DNA of 64,000 bases from Vibrio sp. Y2-5 (GCF_014596725.1 NZ_JACVEG010000003.1:513884-577883), one strand, 5' to 3'; numbered from the stretch's first letter, positions 49,337 to 59,425 are shown. Notes: a model not told the origin generated them from the letters alone. Program-made: numbers and translations.

Positions 49337-50023
49337 CTCATTCCTTGTTTCTTACAAAAAGTGCTAGTGAAAATCAAAAAAAATTGAAGGACGAATTACA
49401 CAACAAAAGACAAGTGAGGTAAATAGCGATAACTAAGCGGTATACCGAGCATTTATATACGTCATGAGTAAATTTTATTTAAGAATTCTATTAATTCTTA
49501 TTAAGAATTTTATTTAAATAAAATATTAATTTATTTATTTCATAAGGTTATACCTAGTCAGCGATAAACTTGCTAATAATTCAAGCCTATCTCAGCAATC
49601 ATCGATTCATTAAGGCTGCTTAGAGATAAACAGATCTGACCTCCTATATTATTTGGAGTCATTACTCTATAAATATACATACCGATAACATTCGGCCTTG
49701 GGGCATCACAATACAATTAAATAGAGTTCCGTTCTTTCCACTCTATTACCACACTGAATATTCGATACATTTCATTATTAACGAGCAAAAATAATCGATA
49801 CAAACCAACCCAATTGCTATGTCGTAATCGCATTTGAAATGCATCGAGCTCTGAATTCAACGCCAAATTTAACGCTGTGAAAACCCAAGTGTTGACGTTT
49901 AAAGAAACAACAAATGCACGGTAATAGATTACAAAACGGAGAACAGATGAGATGTGAAAACTTACGTCTTTGCCAATATACGATTGACACCGGAAAGAAA
50001 GAGAGATGAGATATACAAAAATG
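49337..50023. other. Long AT-rich intergenic region upstream of the symporter gene
   Basis: About 690 bases without a convincing gene. It holds an AAGAATT repeat cluster at 49481-49509 and a 12-base direct repeat AATTTTATTTAA at 49471-49482 and 49506-49517. The stretch from 49600 to 50020 shows nothing I can name. Confidence 0.5.
49481..49509. repeat. Three alternating AAGAATT elements, candidate operator
   Basis: AAGAATT (49481-49487), AATTCTT (49493-49499) and AAGAATT (49503-49509) alternate in orientation with centres 12 and 10 bases apart, so either neighbouring pair forms a perfect palindrome. About 150 bases before the symporter start. Confidence 0.5.
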
Positions 50024-50055
50024 AAAAAACCTCGGCAGAGTTAACGTACCGAGGT
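50024..50055 (-). terminator. Terminator of tRNA-Arg
   Basis: ACCTCGG (50029-50035) pairs with CCGAGGT (50049-50055), then UUUUU on the minus strand. Confidence 0.8.
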
Positions 50056-50064
50056 CTTAAATAA

Positions 50065-50141
<77 letters not shown>

Positions 50142-50155
50142 GCTACAGGGAAAGG

Positions 50156-50183
50156 ATTATACGAGTTAAAGATGGTAAATCAA
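50156..50183 (-). promoter_or_regulatory. Promoter of tRNA-Arg
   Basis: On the minus strand TTGATT (50183-50178), 16 bases, TATAAT (50161-50156), ending 14 bases before the mature tRNA. Confidence 0.82.
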
Positions 50184-50257
50184 CGGCTTTATCTTAGTTT
50201 CTGATTTAAATGCCTAAAAATTTACCACTCAACCAACTAACGCCGAAAAATAAACCA

Positions 50258-50273
50258 AAGCAAACGTTTGCTT
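50258..50273. promoter_or_regulatory. PurR-like operator upstream of folD
   Basis: AAGCAAACGTTTGCTT is a perfect 16-base palindrome and matches the PurR box (ACGCAAACGTTTGCGT) in all but the outer pairs. It lies about 70 bases before the folD start codon. Confidence 0.75.
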
Positions 50274-50341
50274 ATAGATGTTCATCAAAATTTCTGCGAC
50301 AATGCGCGCAAAAATTTTCGCTCTAAATGTGAAGGAAAGTC

Positions 50342-51202
50342 ATGACTGCTCAAAATATTGATGGAACACTTATTTCTAAAACCGTGCGTTCAGAAGTTGC
50401 TGCACGAGTAAAAGCTAGAACAGAAGCTGGATTACGTGCTCCGGGACTAGCAGTAGTGCTTGTAGGCGAAGACCCTGCATCACAAGTTTATGTTGGCAGT
50501 AAGCGACGCGCTTGTGAAGAAGTGGGCTTTATTTCTAAATCTTTCGATTTGCCAGCAACAGCTTCAGAAAAAGAACTATTGGATTTGGTTGACCAACTTA
50601 ACCAAGACCCTGAGATCGATGGCATTCTTGTTCAGCTTCCTCTACCCGCTGGCATCGATTCAACACACGTACTAGAACGCATTCACCCAGAAAAAGACGT
50701 GGATGGCTTCCACCCATACAACGTAGGTCGCTTAGCTCAACGCATTCCAAAACTACGCTCATGTACACCAAAAGGTATCATTACCCTTTTAGACCGTTAC
50801 AACATTCCTATGCGCGGTAAGCATGCCGTCATTGTTGGCGCATCAAACATTGTTGGTCGCCCTATGACACTGGAACTGTTGCTTGCTGGTTGTACAACCA
50901 CAACGTGCCACCGATTCACCAAGGATCTTGAGGGTCATGTTCGCCAAGCGGATATTCTGGTCGTCGCTGTGGGTAAACCAAACTTCATTCCGGGCGCTTG
51001 GATCAAGGAAGGCGCAGTGGTGGTCGATGTCGGTATCAACCGATTAGAGAATGGTAAACTGGTAGGCGACGTTGAGTACGATGTGGCAAAAAGTACTGCG
51101 AGCTTCATTACACCAGTACCAGGCGGTGTAGGTCCAATGACAGTCGCGAGTTTGATAGAGAACACTATGATTGCGTGTGAACAATTCCACACCAAGAAAT
51201 AA
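50342..51202 (+). CDS. folD: Bifunctional methylenetetrahydrofolate dehydrogenase/cyclohydrolase FolD
   Basis: 286 residues. Converts 5,10-methylene-THF to 10-formyl-THF with NADP, supplying purine and formyl-methionine synthesis. The active-site residues Y50 and K54 ([13 protein letters not shown]) are present, as are QLPLPAGID, the Rossmann segment [11 protein letters not shown] and the C-terminal signature [19 protein letters not shown] lies before the ATG. The PurR-like box upstream suggests purine-dependent repression. Confidence 0.97.
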   Translation: MTAQNIDGTLISKTVRSEVAARVKARTEAGLRAPGLAVVLVGEDPASQVYVGSKRRACEEVGFISKSFDLPATASEKELLDLVDQLNQDPEIDGILVQLPLPAGIDSTHVLERIHPEKDVDGFHPYNVGRLAQRIPKLRSCTPKGIITLLDRYNIPMRGKHAVIVGASNIVGRPMTLELLLAGCTTTTCHRFTKDLEGHVRQADILVVAVGKPNFIPGAWIKEGAVVVDVGINRLENGKLVGDVEYDVAKSTASFITPVPGGVGPMTVASLIENTMIACEQFHTKK

Positions 51203-51220
51203 GTGACCAAGTAGACACTA

Positions 51221-51243
51221 AAAAGGGCTCTGTGAGCCCTTTT
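51221..51243 (+). terminator. Terminator of folD
   Basis: AAAAGGGCTC (51221-51230) pairs with GAGCCCTTTT (51234-51243), loop TGT. Confidence 0.85.
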
Positions 51244-51269
51244 CTATTTTCAATGCATTTCAATTAACA

Positions 51270-52241
51270 CTAATACACGATTCTATCTGCCAAATGACTA
51301 ACCGCTAATGCAAAGTAATACGAGCGGTTCCATTTCATCAGCACGTTGTAGTTGTTGTAAACCAGATACGTACGACCATCTTCGTCATCAGGCATAATCA
51401 GCCATGCTTTAATATCATCGCTTAGTGCTGGTAGTGGCTTACCATCATAACGAGTAATACCCAGCTCGTTCCATTCACGTAAGTACTTGCCTTTCTCAGG
51501 CTGGCGACCTTCAAGGTTTTTATCTAAGCCATGAGGCACTTTGACTTGGCGACCCCAAGTGTATTTATCATCCCAGCCAGATCGGCTTAGATAATTCGCT
51601 GTTGAAGCAAACACATCCGACTTACTGCCCCAAATATCTTTCTTGCCATCACTATTGCCATCGGCCGCAAAAGCTAAGAATGAACTTGGCATAAACTGAC
51701 ATTGCCCCATCGCACCAGCCCAAGAGCCTTTCATATCATCAGGCGTAATGTGCCCTTGCTGAAGAATTTGCAACGCTGCCATAGTTTCTTTACGGAAAAA
51801 CTCTTCGCGTCGGCCTTCGTAAGCCATGGTTGATAGAGCATCAATGACGCTAAAGCGCCCCATATTGGCACCAAAATTACTTTCCACACCCCACAAAGCA
51901 ACAATAAAACGAGGCTGAACACCATATTGTTCACCAATACGGCTCAGCTCTTGGTAATGCTTTTCATACAGAGCGCGAGCTTGCTTTACTTTCCAATCCG
52001 GTACTGCACTTGGAATATATTCGTCCAGTGTTTTCTTTTTCTCTGGCTGATTACGATCAGCCACCACTGCACGAGGCTTGTATTCTACCTTGGTAAAAGC
52101 AGTTTGAAGAATCTGCTCTGAAATACCTTCTTCGCGGGCTTGTTGTTTCAGTCCTTCTACATACTGTTCGAAACTCAATTCGTTCGACAATACTGGCGCA
52201 GAGAGGCTTAACCCCAAAACCACTGATAAAAATTTTCTCAA
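51270..52241 (-). CDS. mltB: MltB-family lytic murein transglycosylase
   Basis: 323 residues. Cleaves peptidoglycan glycan strands to 1,6-anhydro products in the periplasm. The catalytic Glu is E120 in ALWGVESNFG; GSWAGAMGQCQFMPSSF and DGNSDGKKDIWGS are typical of the SLT_2 domain. I place the start at TTG 52241 because AAGGAGG precedes it by five bases and a clean signal peptide (RKFLSVVLGLSLSAPVLS) begins there; the GTG at 52265, overlapping ycgL, has no such site. Unlike enteric MltB there is no lipobox, so it is probably a soluble or released enzyme. The gene symbol is by family only. Confidence 0.88.
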   Translation of the reverse strand: MRKFLSVVLGLSLSAPVLSNELSFEQYVEGLKQQAREEGISEQILQTAFTKVEYKPRAVVADRNQPEKKKTLDEYIPSAVPDWKVKQARALYEKHYQELSRIGEQYGVQPRFIVALWGVESNFGANMGRFSVIDALSTMAYEGRREEFFRKETMAALQILQQGHITPDDMKGSWAGAMGQCQFMPSSFLAFAADGNSDGKKDIWGSKSDVFASTANYLSRSGWDDKYTWGRQVKVPHGLDKNLEGRQPEKGKYLREWNELGITRYDGKPLPALSDDIKAWLIMPDDEDGRTYLVYNNYNVLMKWNRSYYFALAVSHLADRIVY

Positions 52242-52261
52242 CCTAGCCTCCTTGAGTATTC

Positions 52262-52543
52262 TCACTCAGGATTGTTCTGAGCTTTTCTTTCTTTATGTTG
52301 TTCTAATAGATTCACTGGTGGTGGCGGCAATTGCAAGAAGAAACCTTGTTCATCCAACGACGCTTTGACTTTTTCCACATTTACCTGAGCTAATTGGCGT
52401 GATTCTAGGTTAACCAACATAACAAATATTGGTTTACCAAATGTTTGCATCAGCGCTTCTGGGATCTGTGAGAAATCATCTCTTTTTGGAATATAGAGAT
52501 AGGTGCCTTCTTTCTTAGAACTTTTGTAGATAGAACAAAGCAT
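52262..52543 (-). CDS. ycgL: YcgL family protein
   Basis: 93 residues, the usual length. The YcgL domain start [28 protein letters not shown] is complete. The biochemical function is unknown; the gene neighbours minCDE in many gammaproteobacteria. The ATG at 52543 matches the family start; the open frame extends 29 codons further. mltB follows in the same direction and divergent minC lies upstream. Confidence 0.92.
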   Translation of the reverse strand: MLCSIYKSSKKEGTYLYIPKRDDFSQIPEALMQTFGKPIFVMLVNLESRQLAQVNVEKVKASLDEQGFFLQLPPPPVNLLEQHKERKAQNNPE

Positions 52544-52734
52544 GATGAGCCTTTTATTGTAAATAACACGTACTAATGACGAGTTTTGTCTAGAAATGGT
52601 CAAGATTCGACAAAAATGCGACCAAATCACTTAATTAACCGCAAGATAACTTGCTGAGTATGGGCGCTGAATATAACATGACACCCCTAGTCTCAGGCAA
52701 CGCCTAGCCAAGAGTTTATGAGGTCAACGTTTCA

Positions 52735-53397
52735 ATGTCTAATACACCTGACCTAAAAGGTAGTAGTTTTACTTTGTCAGTTTTACACCTTTCTGACAAT
52801 CACATCAGCAACACTATAGATTTTCTCAAACAAAAAATCGCGCAAGCGCCTGCATTTTTTGCAAATGCTCCCGTCGTTATCAATATTGCTAAAGTCGATG
52901 GAGACATTGATTTTGTACAGTTGAAAAGCGGCATTAGCGAAGCAAACTTAATTCCTGTTGGTATTTCCGGCTGTAAAGATAAACGCAGTCAAACGCTTGC
53001 TTCTGAAGCGGGTTTTGCCGTGATGACAGCCAGCAACAGCCCAACGAACGCGCCAGCAAAGATGGCACCAACCAAAGTGGTACGCACCCCTATTCGCTCC
53101 GGTCAGCAAGTTTATGCCAAAGATGGCGACTTAGTGATACTCAACCATGTCAGCGCGGGTGCTGAAGTCATTGCCGATGGTTCAATTCATATTCACGGTA
53201 CACTGCGTGGACGCGCTATCGCAGGTGCGAGCGGTCAAAAAGAAGCACGTATTATTTGTCACGATTTACAAGCTGAGCTAGTCTCCATTGCTGGAAATTA
53301 TTGGCTTAGCGATCAGATTGAAAGTAAGTTTTGGCAGCAGAAAGTCATGCTGAGTATGAATGATGACTCACTGCTGTTCGAATCTCTCGCAATTTAA
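52735..53397 (+). CDS. minC: Septum site-determining protein MinC
   Basis: 220 residues. Inhibits FtsZ polymerisation away from mid-cell. The N-terminal domain (about 1-105) acts on FtsZ; the C-terminal beta-helix (about 120-220, with [16 protein letters not shown]) binds MinD and forms dimers. First gene of minCDE, with short intergenic gaps. Confidence 0.96.
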   Translation: MSNTPDLKGSSFTLSVLHLSDNHISNTIDFLKQKIAQAPAFFANAPVVINIAKVDGDIDFVQLKSGISEANLIPVGISGCKDKRSQTLASEAGFAVMTASNSPTNAPAKMAPTKVVRTPIRSGQQVYAKDGDLVILNHVSAGAEVIADGSIHIHGTLRGRAIAGASGQKEARIICHDLQAELVSIAGNYWLSDQIESKFWQQKVMLSMNDDSLLFESLAI

Positions 53398-53418
53398 GTT
53401 TTAAAGGAAGTAATAAAA

Positions 53419-54231
53419 ATGGCACGCATAATTGTCGTAACGTCGGGTAAAGGCGGTGTGGGCAAAACCACATCTAGCGCAGCGATTGCGTCAGGCTTGG
53501 CTTTAAAAGGTAAAAAGACAGCGGTTATCGATTTTGATATCGGCCTACGTAATCTTGATTTGATTATGGGCTGTGAACGTCGCGTTGTTTATGACTTCGT
53601 CAACGTGATCAACGGTGAAGCAACGCTGAACCAAGCGATGATCAAAGACAAACGTAACGAGAACTTATTCATTCTTCCTGCTTCTCAAACTCGCGATAAA
53701 GATGCATTGACCAAAGATGGTGTGCAACGCGTATTCGATGAGTTAAAAGAAATGGGCTTTGACTTCATCATCTGCGATTCTCCAGCAGGTATTGAGCAAG
53801 GTGCTTTAATGGCACTTTACTACGCAGATGAAGCGATAGTGACAACTAACCCAGAAGTCTCTTCTGTGCGCGACTCGGACCGAATTCTTGGCATTCTTGA
53901 TTCTAAGTCACTGCGCGCAGAACAAGGTATGGAGCCTATCAAGCAGCACCTGCTTTTGACTCGTTACAACCCAACACGTGTTAATCAAGGTGAAATGCTT
54001 AGCGTACAAGACGTTGAAGAAATTCTGCACGTGCCTCTATTGGGTGTTATTCCTGAGAGCCAAGCAGTATTGAACGCATCAAACAAAGGTGTTCCAGTCA
54101 TTTTTGACGAGCAATCTGATGCAGGTCAGGCATACGATGACACCGTATCACGTCTGCTTGGCGAAGAAATCGAATTCCGTTTCCTAACCGAGCCGAAGAA
54201 AGGCATCTTTAAACGACTTTTTGGGGGCTAA
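53419..54231 (+). CDS. minD: Septum site-determining ATPase MinD
   Basis: 270 residues. Membrane-binding ATPase that recruits MinC and oscillates with MinE. The deviant Walker A GKGGVGKT is at residues 10-17. The C-terminal amphipathic membrane-targeting helix KKGIFKRLFGG is intact. AAGGAAG lies before the ATG; minE starts nine bases after its stop. Confidence 0.97.
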   Translation: MARIIVVTSGKGGVGKTTSSAAIASGLALKGKKTAVIDFDIGLRNLDLIMGCERRVVYDFVNVINGEATLNQAMIKDKRNENLFILPASQTRDKDALTKDGVQRVFDELKEMGFDFIICDSPAGIEQGALMALYYADEAIVTTNPEVSSVRDSDRILGILDSKSLRAEQGMEPIKQHLLLTRYNPTRVNQGEMLSVQDVEEILHVPLLGVIPESQAVLNASNKGVPVIFDEQSDAGQAYDDTVSRLLGEEIEFRFLTEPKKGIFKRLFGG

Positions 54232-54240
54232 ACAGCGACT

Positions 54241-54504
54241 ATGTCTTTACTTGAATTTTTCAAACCACAGAAAAAAACATCCGCAAGTTTAGCGAAGGAA
54301 CGTTTACAGATCATTGTGGCAGAACGTCGTAGCCAGAATGATCCTGCGCCAACCTATTTGCCTCAGCTGAAAGAAGACATTCTTCAAGTGATAGCAAAAT
54401 ACGTGGCAATAGACCCGTCAATGGTCGAGCTCTCTTTCGAACATAAAGATGATGATATTTCAGTGCTGGAGCTGAATGTTAAGCTTCCAGACGATGAAAA
54501 ATAA
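54241..54504 (+). CDS. minE: Cell division topological specificity factor MinE
   Basis: 87 residues. Stimulates MinD ATPase and drives the pole-to-pole oscillation. The N-terminal membrane and anti-MinCD segment ([20 protein letters not shown]) and the C-terminal dimer domain ([16 protein letters not shown]) are both present. Last gene of the operon. Confidence 0.96.
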   Translation: MSLLEFFKPQKKTSASLAKERLQIIVAERRSQNDPAPTYLPQLKEDILQVIAKYVAIDPSMVELSFEHKDDDISVLELNVKLPDDEK

Positions 54505-54525
54505 ATTGCGATGATCATAAAAAAC

Positions 54526-54553
54526 AGCCGACATTTCACTGTCGGCTTTTTTT
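54526..54553. terminator. Bidirectional terminator between minE and rnd
   Basis: AGCCGAC (54526-54532) pairs with GTCGGCT (54541-54547), with A and T runs on both sides. Confidence 0.87.
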
Positions 54554-54575
54554 TATTCGCAGAAACTCTACAGAC

Positions 54576-55694
54576 TTAATCCACCAGCTTGTCTAAGCGT
54601 TCGCCAAGAATAGGCAGACGCCATCCACTCATCACATCAGGAAGATGTTCAGGATCACGATCGTTATTCCAGACCCAACTTAATAGTTGATTAAGCTGTT
54701 TTTTCGATGCCAAAAATTCCGTCGCAAGTCCTGTCGATTGAGAGACCGACTTCACTTCATCTTTTAGCTTCTTAAACAGTTGCTTGTAACCCGGGTAATC
54801 CATCAAAGGAACGATTTTCTCTGGATAGTAATCTTCCGGTGTTTGCATTGCATCTTTCACGATTTGAATCAGCTTGGTACTGTGGCGACGCACCGCGTGC
54901 GGATCTACACCCTCTTCGATCATACGTTTAGGGCTACGCAGTGCCAAGCGAGCGATAGTCAGCAACTCATTTTCACGAACGACAAAGTTCAGGGCTAAAT
55001 CGCGTTTTACTGCTTCCTTATAACGCCACGTTGCCAGCGGTTTTAAGATAGCCAGTTCTTTAGGGCTAAGCTGCCATGCGCCTTTGATATCTAAATACAC
55101 GTTATCAGGATTAACTGACTTAATGCGTTTCTCTACCAGTAGTTCCGATTCCTGCTGTGCAGCATCCCACCAGCCGACTTGAGTCACTTTCTCTAACAGT
55201 TGCTCATACATTGGCTGTAAATAGAAAACATCCGCAGCAGCGTAATCAAGCTGCTTTTGTGATAAAGGACGAGCTAGCCAATCCGTACGAGATTCACTTT
55301 TATCTAACTCAACACCCAGCAGATCCTTCACCAAAGAAGCAAAGCCTGTGGAAAGGCCATAACCGAGAAAAGCAGCCATTACTTGGGTATCAACCATTGG
55401 AAATGGCACACAACCAAAAGCATTCTGGAACACTTCCAAATCTTCACCACAAGCATGAAGCACTTTCAGAACCGAGGTGTCTTTTAGTAACTCGGTAAAT
55501 GGCGACATATCATCCATAGCGAGAGGATCAATCAAAGAAAGATTTTCACCATCAAACAGCTGGATAAGCCCTAACTGCGGAAAAAAAGTACGGGTACGAA
55601 CAAATTCGGTATCGAGCATAACGACATCGGCGTCTCGTGCTAACAAGCACACACGCTCTAATTCGTTAAGCTGGGTAATAATCTGATAATTCAC
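54576..55694 (-). CDS. rnd: Ribonuclease D
   Basis: 372 residues. 3'-5' exoribonuclease in tRNA maturation. The DEDD nuclease core has D28 and E30 (VMLDTEFVRT) and the later DYAAADVFYL with Tyr and Asp; two HRDC domains fill about residues 205-370. I place the start at GTG 55694 (family-like NYQIITQL, GTGAG upstream); an in-frame ATG at 55733 would add 13 residues. Downstream of fadD, with a terminator between. Confidence 0.9.
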   Translation of the reverse strand: MNYQIITQLNELERVCLLARDADVVMLDTEFVRTRTFFPQLGLIQLFDGENLSLIDPLAMDDMSPFTELLKDTSVLKVLHACGEDLEVFQNAFGCVPFPMVDTQVMAAFLGYGLSTGFASLVKDLLGVELDKSESRTDWLARPLSQKQLDYAAADVFYLQPMYEQLLEKVTQVGWWDAAQQESELLVEKRIKSVNPDNVYLDIKGAWQLSPKELAILKPLATWRYKEAVKRDLALNFVVRENELLTIARLALRSPKRMIEEGVDPHAVRRHSTKLIQIVKDAMQTPEDYYPEKIVPLMDYPGYKQLFKKLKDEVKSVSQSTGLATEFLASKKQLNQLLSWVWNNDRDPEHLPDVMSGWRLPILGERLDKLVD

Positions 55695-55748
55695 AAATGG
55701 CTCACTATGAGTTTCCCTTTTCGGCATCAGCATGATTTCAACGGGAAC

Positions 55749-55776
55749 AAAAATGCCGACGGTTTAGGTCGGCATT
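55749..55776 (-). terminator. Terminator of fadD
   Basis: ATGCCGAC (55753-55760) pairs with GTCGGCAT (55768-55775), followed by UUUUGUU on the minus strand. Confidence 0.8.
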
Positions 55777-55797
55777 GTAACATCATTAAATATAAGG

Positions 55798-57486
55798 TTA
55801 CGCACTTTTAGCTGAAGCTGCGTCGTTCTCTTCACGCAATACGCGACGCAGAATCTTACCAACGTTCGTTTTTGGTAGTTCATCTCTGAACTCAACTAAC
55901 TTAGGTACTTTATATCCTGTTAAGTATTCACGACAGTGCTCGATGACATCTTCTTTGGTTAAGCTTGGGTCGCGTTTAACCACGAAAATTTTCACTACTT
56001 CACCAGAAATCTCATGAGCTTGACCAATCGCAGCCACTTCTAGAACTTTTCCATGCAGGGCGACCACATCTTCAATTTCATTTGGATAGACGTTAAAGCC
56101 TGACACCAGAATCATGTCTTTCTTGCGATCAACAATATGCAGTAAGTAATTTTCGTCAAACCTTACGATGTCACCCGTTGATAACCAACCATCTTCATCC
56201 AACACTTCTTTGGTCGCTTCAGGGCGCTGCCAGTAACCTTGCATGACCTGTGGGCCACGTACTTGCAGCTCACCCACTTGGTCATTCGGCAATACGTTAC
56301 CTTCATCATCAACGATACGAACTTCCGTTGACGGTACAGGTAAACCAATCGCACCAGTATATTCAGTAAGGTTATGAGGGTTGCCAGTCACCAACGGGGC
56401 ACATTCGGTCAAACCGTAACCTTCGAGCAAATGGATACCGGTGATCTTTTTCCATTTCTCAGCTACCGCACGCTGTACAGCCATACCGCCACCAACCGAT
56501 AATTTCAGGTTGCTGAAATCCAGCTCATGGAAGTCTTCATTATTGACCAGCGCGTTAAACAAGGTGTTTACCCCTGTAATAGCGGTCGCAGATGTTCTCT
56601 GTAACTCTTTAACAAAACCCGGAATGTCTCTCGGGTTGGTGATCAGCAGGTTGTTGCCACCCATCTCAATAAACAGAAGACAGTTCACGGTGAGTGCGAA
56701 TACGTGGTAAAGCGGCAACGCCGTAACCACTAATTCACGGCCTTCACGCAATACCGCACCGTAGGCACCTTTTGCCTGCAACACGTTAGCAATCATATTT
56801 CTGTGTGTCAGCACTGCACCTTTCGCAACACCCGTAGTACCACCGGTATATTGAAGGAAAGCAATATCGTCACCCGCCATGAAAGGCTTCACATACTGCT
56901 GACGGCGACCTTTATGCAATGCTTTACGCATAGAAATAGCACCAGGAAGATGATACTTCGGCACCATTCCTTTTACGTACTTCACGACGAAATCAACTAC
57001 CGTGCCTTTTGCACGTGGTAGCATCTGACCAAGGCTGGTCAAAACAACGTGTTTAACTTGTGTGTTATCAACGATTTTTTCTAACGTGCTGGCAAAGTTA
57101 GAAACAATAACGATCGCTCGCGCATCCGCATCATTTAGCTGATGCTCTAACTCACGTGGCGTATAAAGTGGGTTCACATTAACCGCAATAAGACCCGCAC
57201 GCAAAATACCGAACAACGCGACCGGATATTGCAAAAGGTTTGGCATCATTAACGCTACGCGATCGCCTTTCTTTAATTTCAAATCGTTTTGCAGATACGC
57301 AGCAAATGCTCGGCTACGCTCTTCCAATTTGCGATAAGTCATTACCGTGCCCATGTTAATGAAAGCAGGCTGATCAGCAAATCGATTAACAGATTGTTCG
57401 AACATTTCCACCAATGATGGATATTGATCGGGATTTATGGTCTCTGGTACTTCACTTGGGTAACGTGAAAGCCAAGGTTTATCCAC
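55798..57486 (-). CDS. fadD: Long-chain-fatty-acid-CoA ligase FadD
   Basis: 562 residues. Activates imported long-chain fatty acids to acyl-CoA at the inner membrane, feeding beta-oxidation and generating the FadR ligand. The AMP-binding signature [12 protein letters not shown] is at about residues 213-224, and the fatty-acyl signature [14 protein letters not shown] near 430. I start it at GTG 57486: GAGGAG lies seven bases upstream and the protein then begins [13 protein letters not shown], like E. coli FadD. The frame alone would add 13 residues. I found no clear FadR box in the upstream 140 bases. Confidence 0.94.
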   Translation of the reverse strand: MDKPWLSRYPSEVPETINPDQYPSLVEMFEQSVNRFADQPAFINMGTVMTYRKLEERSRAFAAYLQNDLKLKKGDRVALMMPNLLQYPVALFGILRAGLIAVNVNPLYTPRELEHQLNDADARAIVIVSNFASTLEKIVDNTQVKHVVLTSLGQMLPRAKGTVVDFVVKYVKGMVPKYHLPGAISMRKALHKGRRQQYVKPFMAGDDIAFLQYTGGTTGVAKGAVLTHRNMIANVLQAKGAYGAVLREGRELVVTALPLYHVFALTVNCLLFIEMGGNNLLITNPRDIPGFVKELQRTSATAITGVNTLFNALVNNEDFHELDFSNLKLSVGGGMAVQRAVAEKWKKITGIHLLEGYGLTECAPLVTGNPHNLTEYTGAIGLPVPSTEVRIVDDEGNVLPNDQVGELQVRGPQVMQGYWQRPEATKEVLDEDGWLSTGDIVRFDENYLLHIVDRKKDMILVSGFNVYPNEIEDVVALHGKVLEVAAIGQAHEISGEVVKIFVVKRDPSLTKEDVIEHCREYLTGYKVPKLVEFRDELPKTNVGKILRRVLREENDAASAKSA

Positions 57487-57628
57487 AGTAATACTCCTCG
57501 TTATTGGCTGGCAATTTGTCGTCAACGACCTTCTTTTGGTGGATTGACTTTATGTCGCGCCATTATTTTTATGGCGCTTATTACAGCACAGCCTCGATGC
57601 TTGAGCACGAAAAGGCTCAAACACTTGT

Positions 57629-58489
57629 TTAAATTTTGTTAACTACGCCAAAAATTAGTTCTGCAACCTGCTCAGGTTGTTCTAAATGGCAATGATGACC
57701 ACCAGAAACAGTGAACGTCTCTAGGCGACTTTGCTCCGAAATGCTGCGATGTTGCTTTAAACTCTGAAAACCCTGTTCACCGATAATCAGTCGATGAGGA
57801 CATTGAATCGCATTGATAATTTCGGCCGCATGTTGCGGTGACATCCGATATAAAGATTCACTTTTTAACTTAACGTCATGACGCCAGTGCCATTTTCCAT
57901 CCACCGCTTTCATACCACGTTCGACAATCGGTGTTATCAACTCAGGAACAATGTGGTTGGCCATCGACCGGCGCTCTATTGCTTGTGATATGTCGTCATA
58001 GCCATGTTGCGGCTTCTTGCGTAAGCGTTGGCGGCTCATGACACCCTGACGAATTCTCTCAACGCTTTCGGAAGCAGACTCAGCCAAAGGCTCATAGCCT
58101 TCTATCTGAATTAATCCATCGACCCGCTCTGGAAAGGCGGCACTATAGCAACTTGCAATCAAAGCACCAAGAGAATGACCTACGATCACCAGCTTGTTTG
58201 CTGAGAAATTAAGCGATAACTGACCAAAATCATCAATATAGTCGTGAAAAGGGTAAAAATTGCTGCCATTTTTATGCTCAGACAACCCATGCCCAGGCAA
58301 ATCGATTGCGCAAAGGTGTAACAATGGCTCAAGAGCCGTCAGTCTTTGCATTACTGAGAAAAAGCTCGCTGCGTTATCTAGCCAGCCATGAATAAAAACG
58401 ACCGAAACTTCGGCCGTTTTTGCATCTCCATATTCCACTGCCGCTATCTTGCCGCTATGGATTAAGTATTGAGTCTGTTTGAACATCAT
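57629..58489 (-). CDS. Alpha/beta hydrolase
   Basis: 286 residues. Alpha/beta-hydrolase fold with the nucleophile elbow GHSLG (S106), oxyanion-region motif HGWLDNAASF and a catalytic His in GGHHCHLEQPE near residue 265. A cap domain lies at about residues 130-210. The substrate is unknown; an esterase or acyl hydrolase role is likely. The start codon overlaps the slp stop by four bases, so the two are translationally coupled. Confidence 0.85.
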   Translation of the reverse strand: MMFKQTQYLIHSGKIAAVEYGDAKTAEVSVVFIHGWLDNAASFFSVMQRLTALEPLLHLCAIDLPGHGLSEHKNGSNFYPFHDYIDDFGQLSLNFSANKLVIVGHSLGALIASCYSAAFPERVDGLIQIEGYEPLAESASESVERIRQGVMSRQRLRKKPQHGYDDISQAIERRSMANHIVPELITPIVERGMKAVDGKWHWRHDVKLKSESLYRMSPQHAAEIINAIQCPHRLIIGEQGFQSLKQHRSISEQSRLETFTVSGGHHCHLEQPEQVAELIFGVVNKI

Positions 58490-59049
58490 TTCACTTCTTG
58501 TATTACTCTGCCTTCACGATACATGTCATCTCTATCACGGCAGAAATAACTTAAACAGTGGTGAGATAAATAAGGTCCGCTGTCTTGCATGATGATGCGT
58601 TCTTCGACACGCCAGAGGTGATAACCCTTCACTGTCATTACCGGATACTTATGTTCGAAATCACCCACCTTGCCTGTTTCTGGCTCAGCCGTGTTGCCTA
58701 ATAACGTCACCAATCGACCTTCTGAGAAAGTGACCGGATCTAAGAACTCATTCACATAACCGACGAAACGCCCCTGCGGTTCAACTTTAACGCTTGGTCT
58801 GCCAACACTATCAATCGGCACATTCACCACTTCGATGCGGGTTCTATCTTTGAGGTTGGTAATATTGGCGATAACGCCGCCTAATCGAACTTCACTACCT
58901 TGCGCAGTGCCAGATTCCACCCATGTTTTGTAATCAGAAATAACCGTTTCTTCTGAGGAAGCGTTCAGTTCGGTTGGTAATGAGGTACAGGCGGAAATAA
59001 CAAAGACAGCCGACAAGGCAAATAAATGGCGTAAAGTGAATCGTGTCAT
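58486..59049 (-). CDS. slp: Slp/YeaY-family outer-membrane lipoprotein
   Basis: 187 residues. Lipoprotein signal with lipobox VISAC and Cys21. The mature part matches the Slp family (starvation-inducible lipoproteins), with VRLGGVIANITNLKDRTRIEVV and GRFVGYVNEFLDPVTF. Its exact role is unknown. First gene of a pair with the overlapping hydrolase. Confidence 0.9.
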   Translation of the reverse strand: MTRFTLRHLFALSAVFVISACTSLPTELNASSEETVISDYKTWVESGTAQGSEVRLGGVIANITNLKDRTRIEVVNVPIDSVGRPSVKVEPQGRFVGYVNEFLDPVTFSEGRLVTLLGNTAEPETGKVGDFEHKYPVMTVKGYHLWRVEERIIMQDSGPYLSHHCLSYFCRDRDDMYREGRVIQEVK

Positions 59050-59086
59050 GATGGCCTCTCAGGCTAGGCTTTAAGATGCAAATGGT

Positions 59087-59383
59087 TCAAATATAAATAT
59101 CGACCCCTAACAGCTGGGCTAGTTCCTCTCTTTTAGCACGATTCATCACATCCATATAAGCTTCCATGGCTTTTCTGGAGCGGCCTTCCGGTAAATCGTA
59201 CTCAACTTGAGCTCGATGGATTTCAGATTCATCAACGGGACGAATAGAGTGCGAGACGGCTTCAGCTACTTTCGTCGCTCTGGTCGCAACTTCAGTACCC
59301 TTTTTGACCCCGTTGTTTTTCTTTGCCTTGGATGTTCGGTTGGTATTCGAGACATTGCCGGGCAATCCATTAATTGAAACCAT
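59087..59383 (-). CDS. Small conserved protein of unknown function
   Basis: 98 residues, no TM or signal peptide. The N-terminal half is basic and low in predicted structure (NTNRTSKAKKNNGVKKG); the C-terminal half is charged and helical (RSRKAMEAYMDVMNRAKREELAQLLGVDIYI). Homologous Vibrio entries sometimes carry a ParA label, which I see no reason to accept because there is no ATPase motif. The pattern of a disordered start and helical end recalls small anti-sigma or adaptor proteins, but this is speculation. It lies between tsaB and slp, same strand. Confidence 0.7.
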   Translation of the reverse strand: MVSINGLPGNVSNTNRTSKAKKNNGVKKGTEVATRATKVAEAVSHSIRPVDESEIHRAQVEYDLPEGRSRKAMEAYMDVMNRAKREELAQLLGVDIYI

Positions 59384-59402
59384 AAAGCTCCTACAGTAAG
59401 TG

Positions 59403-59425
59403 GGGTAAGGTTTTCATCCTTACCC
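59403..59425 (-). terminator. Hairpin downstream of tsaB
   Basis: GGGTAAGG (59403-59410) pairs with CCTTACCC (59418-59425). No U run follows, so termination is uncertain. Confidence 0.35.

Noticed and set aside
49600..50020. Small RNA gene in the long intergenic region
   Set aside because: I found no convincing promoter-terminator pair apart from the tRNA unit, and no resemblance to Vibrio sRNAs that I know.
57557..57577. Terminator upstream of fadD (GCGCCAT/ATGGCGC)
   Set aside because: The stem is perfect but no U run follows on the minus strand and the position suits a leader hairpin equally well, so I made no call.
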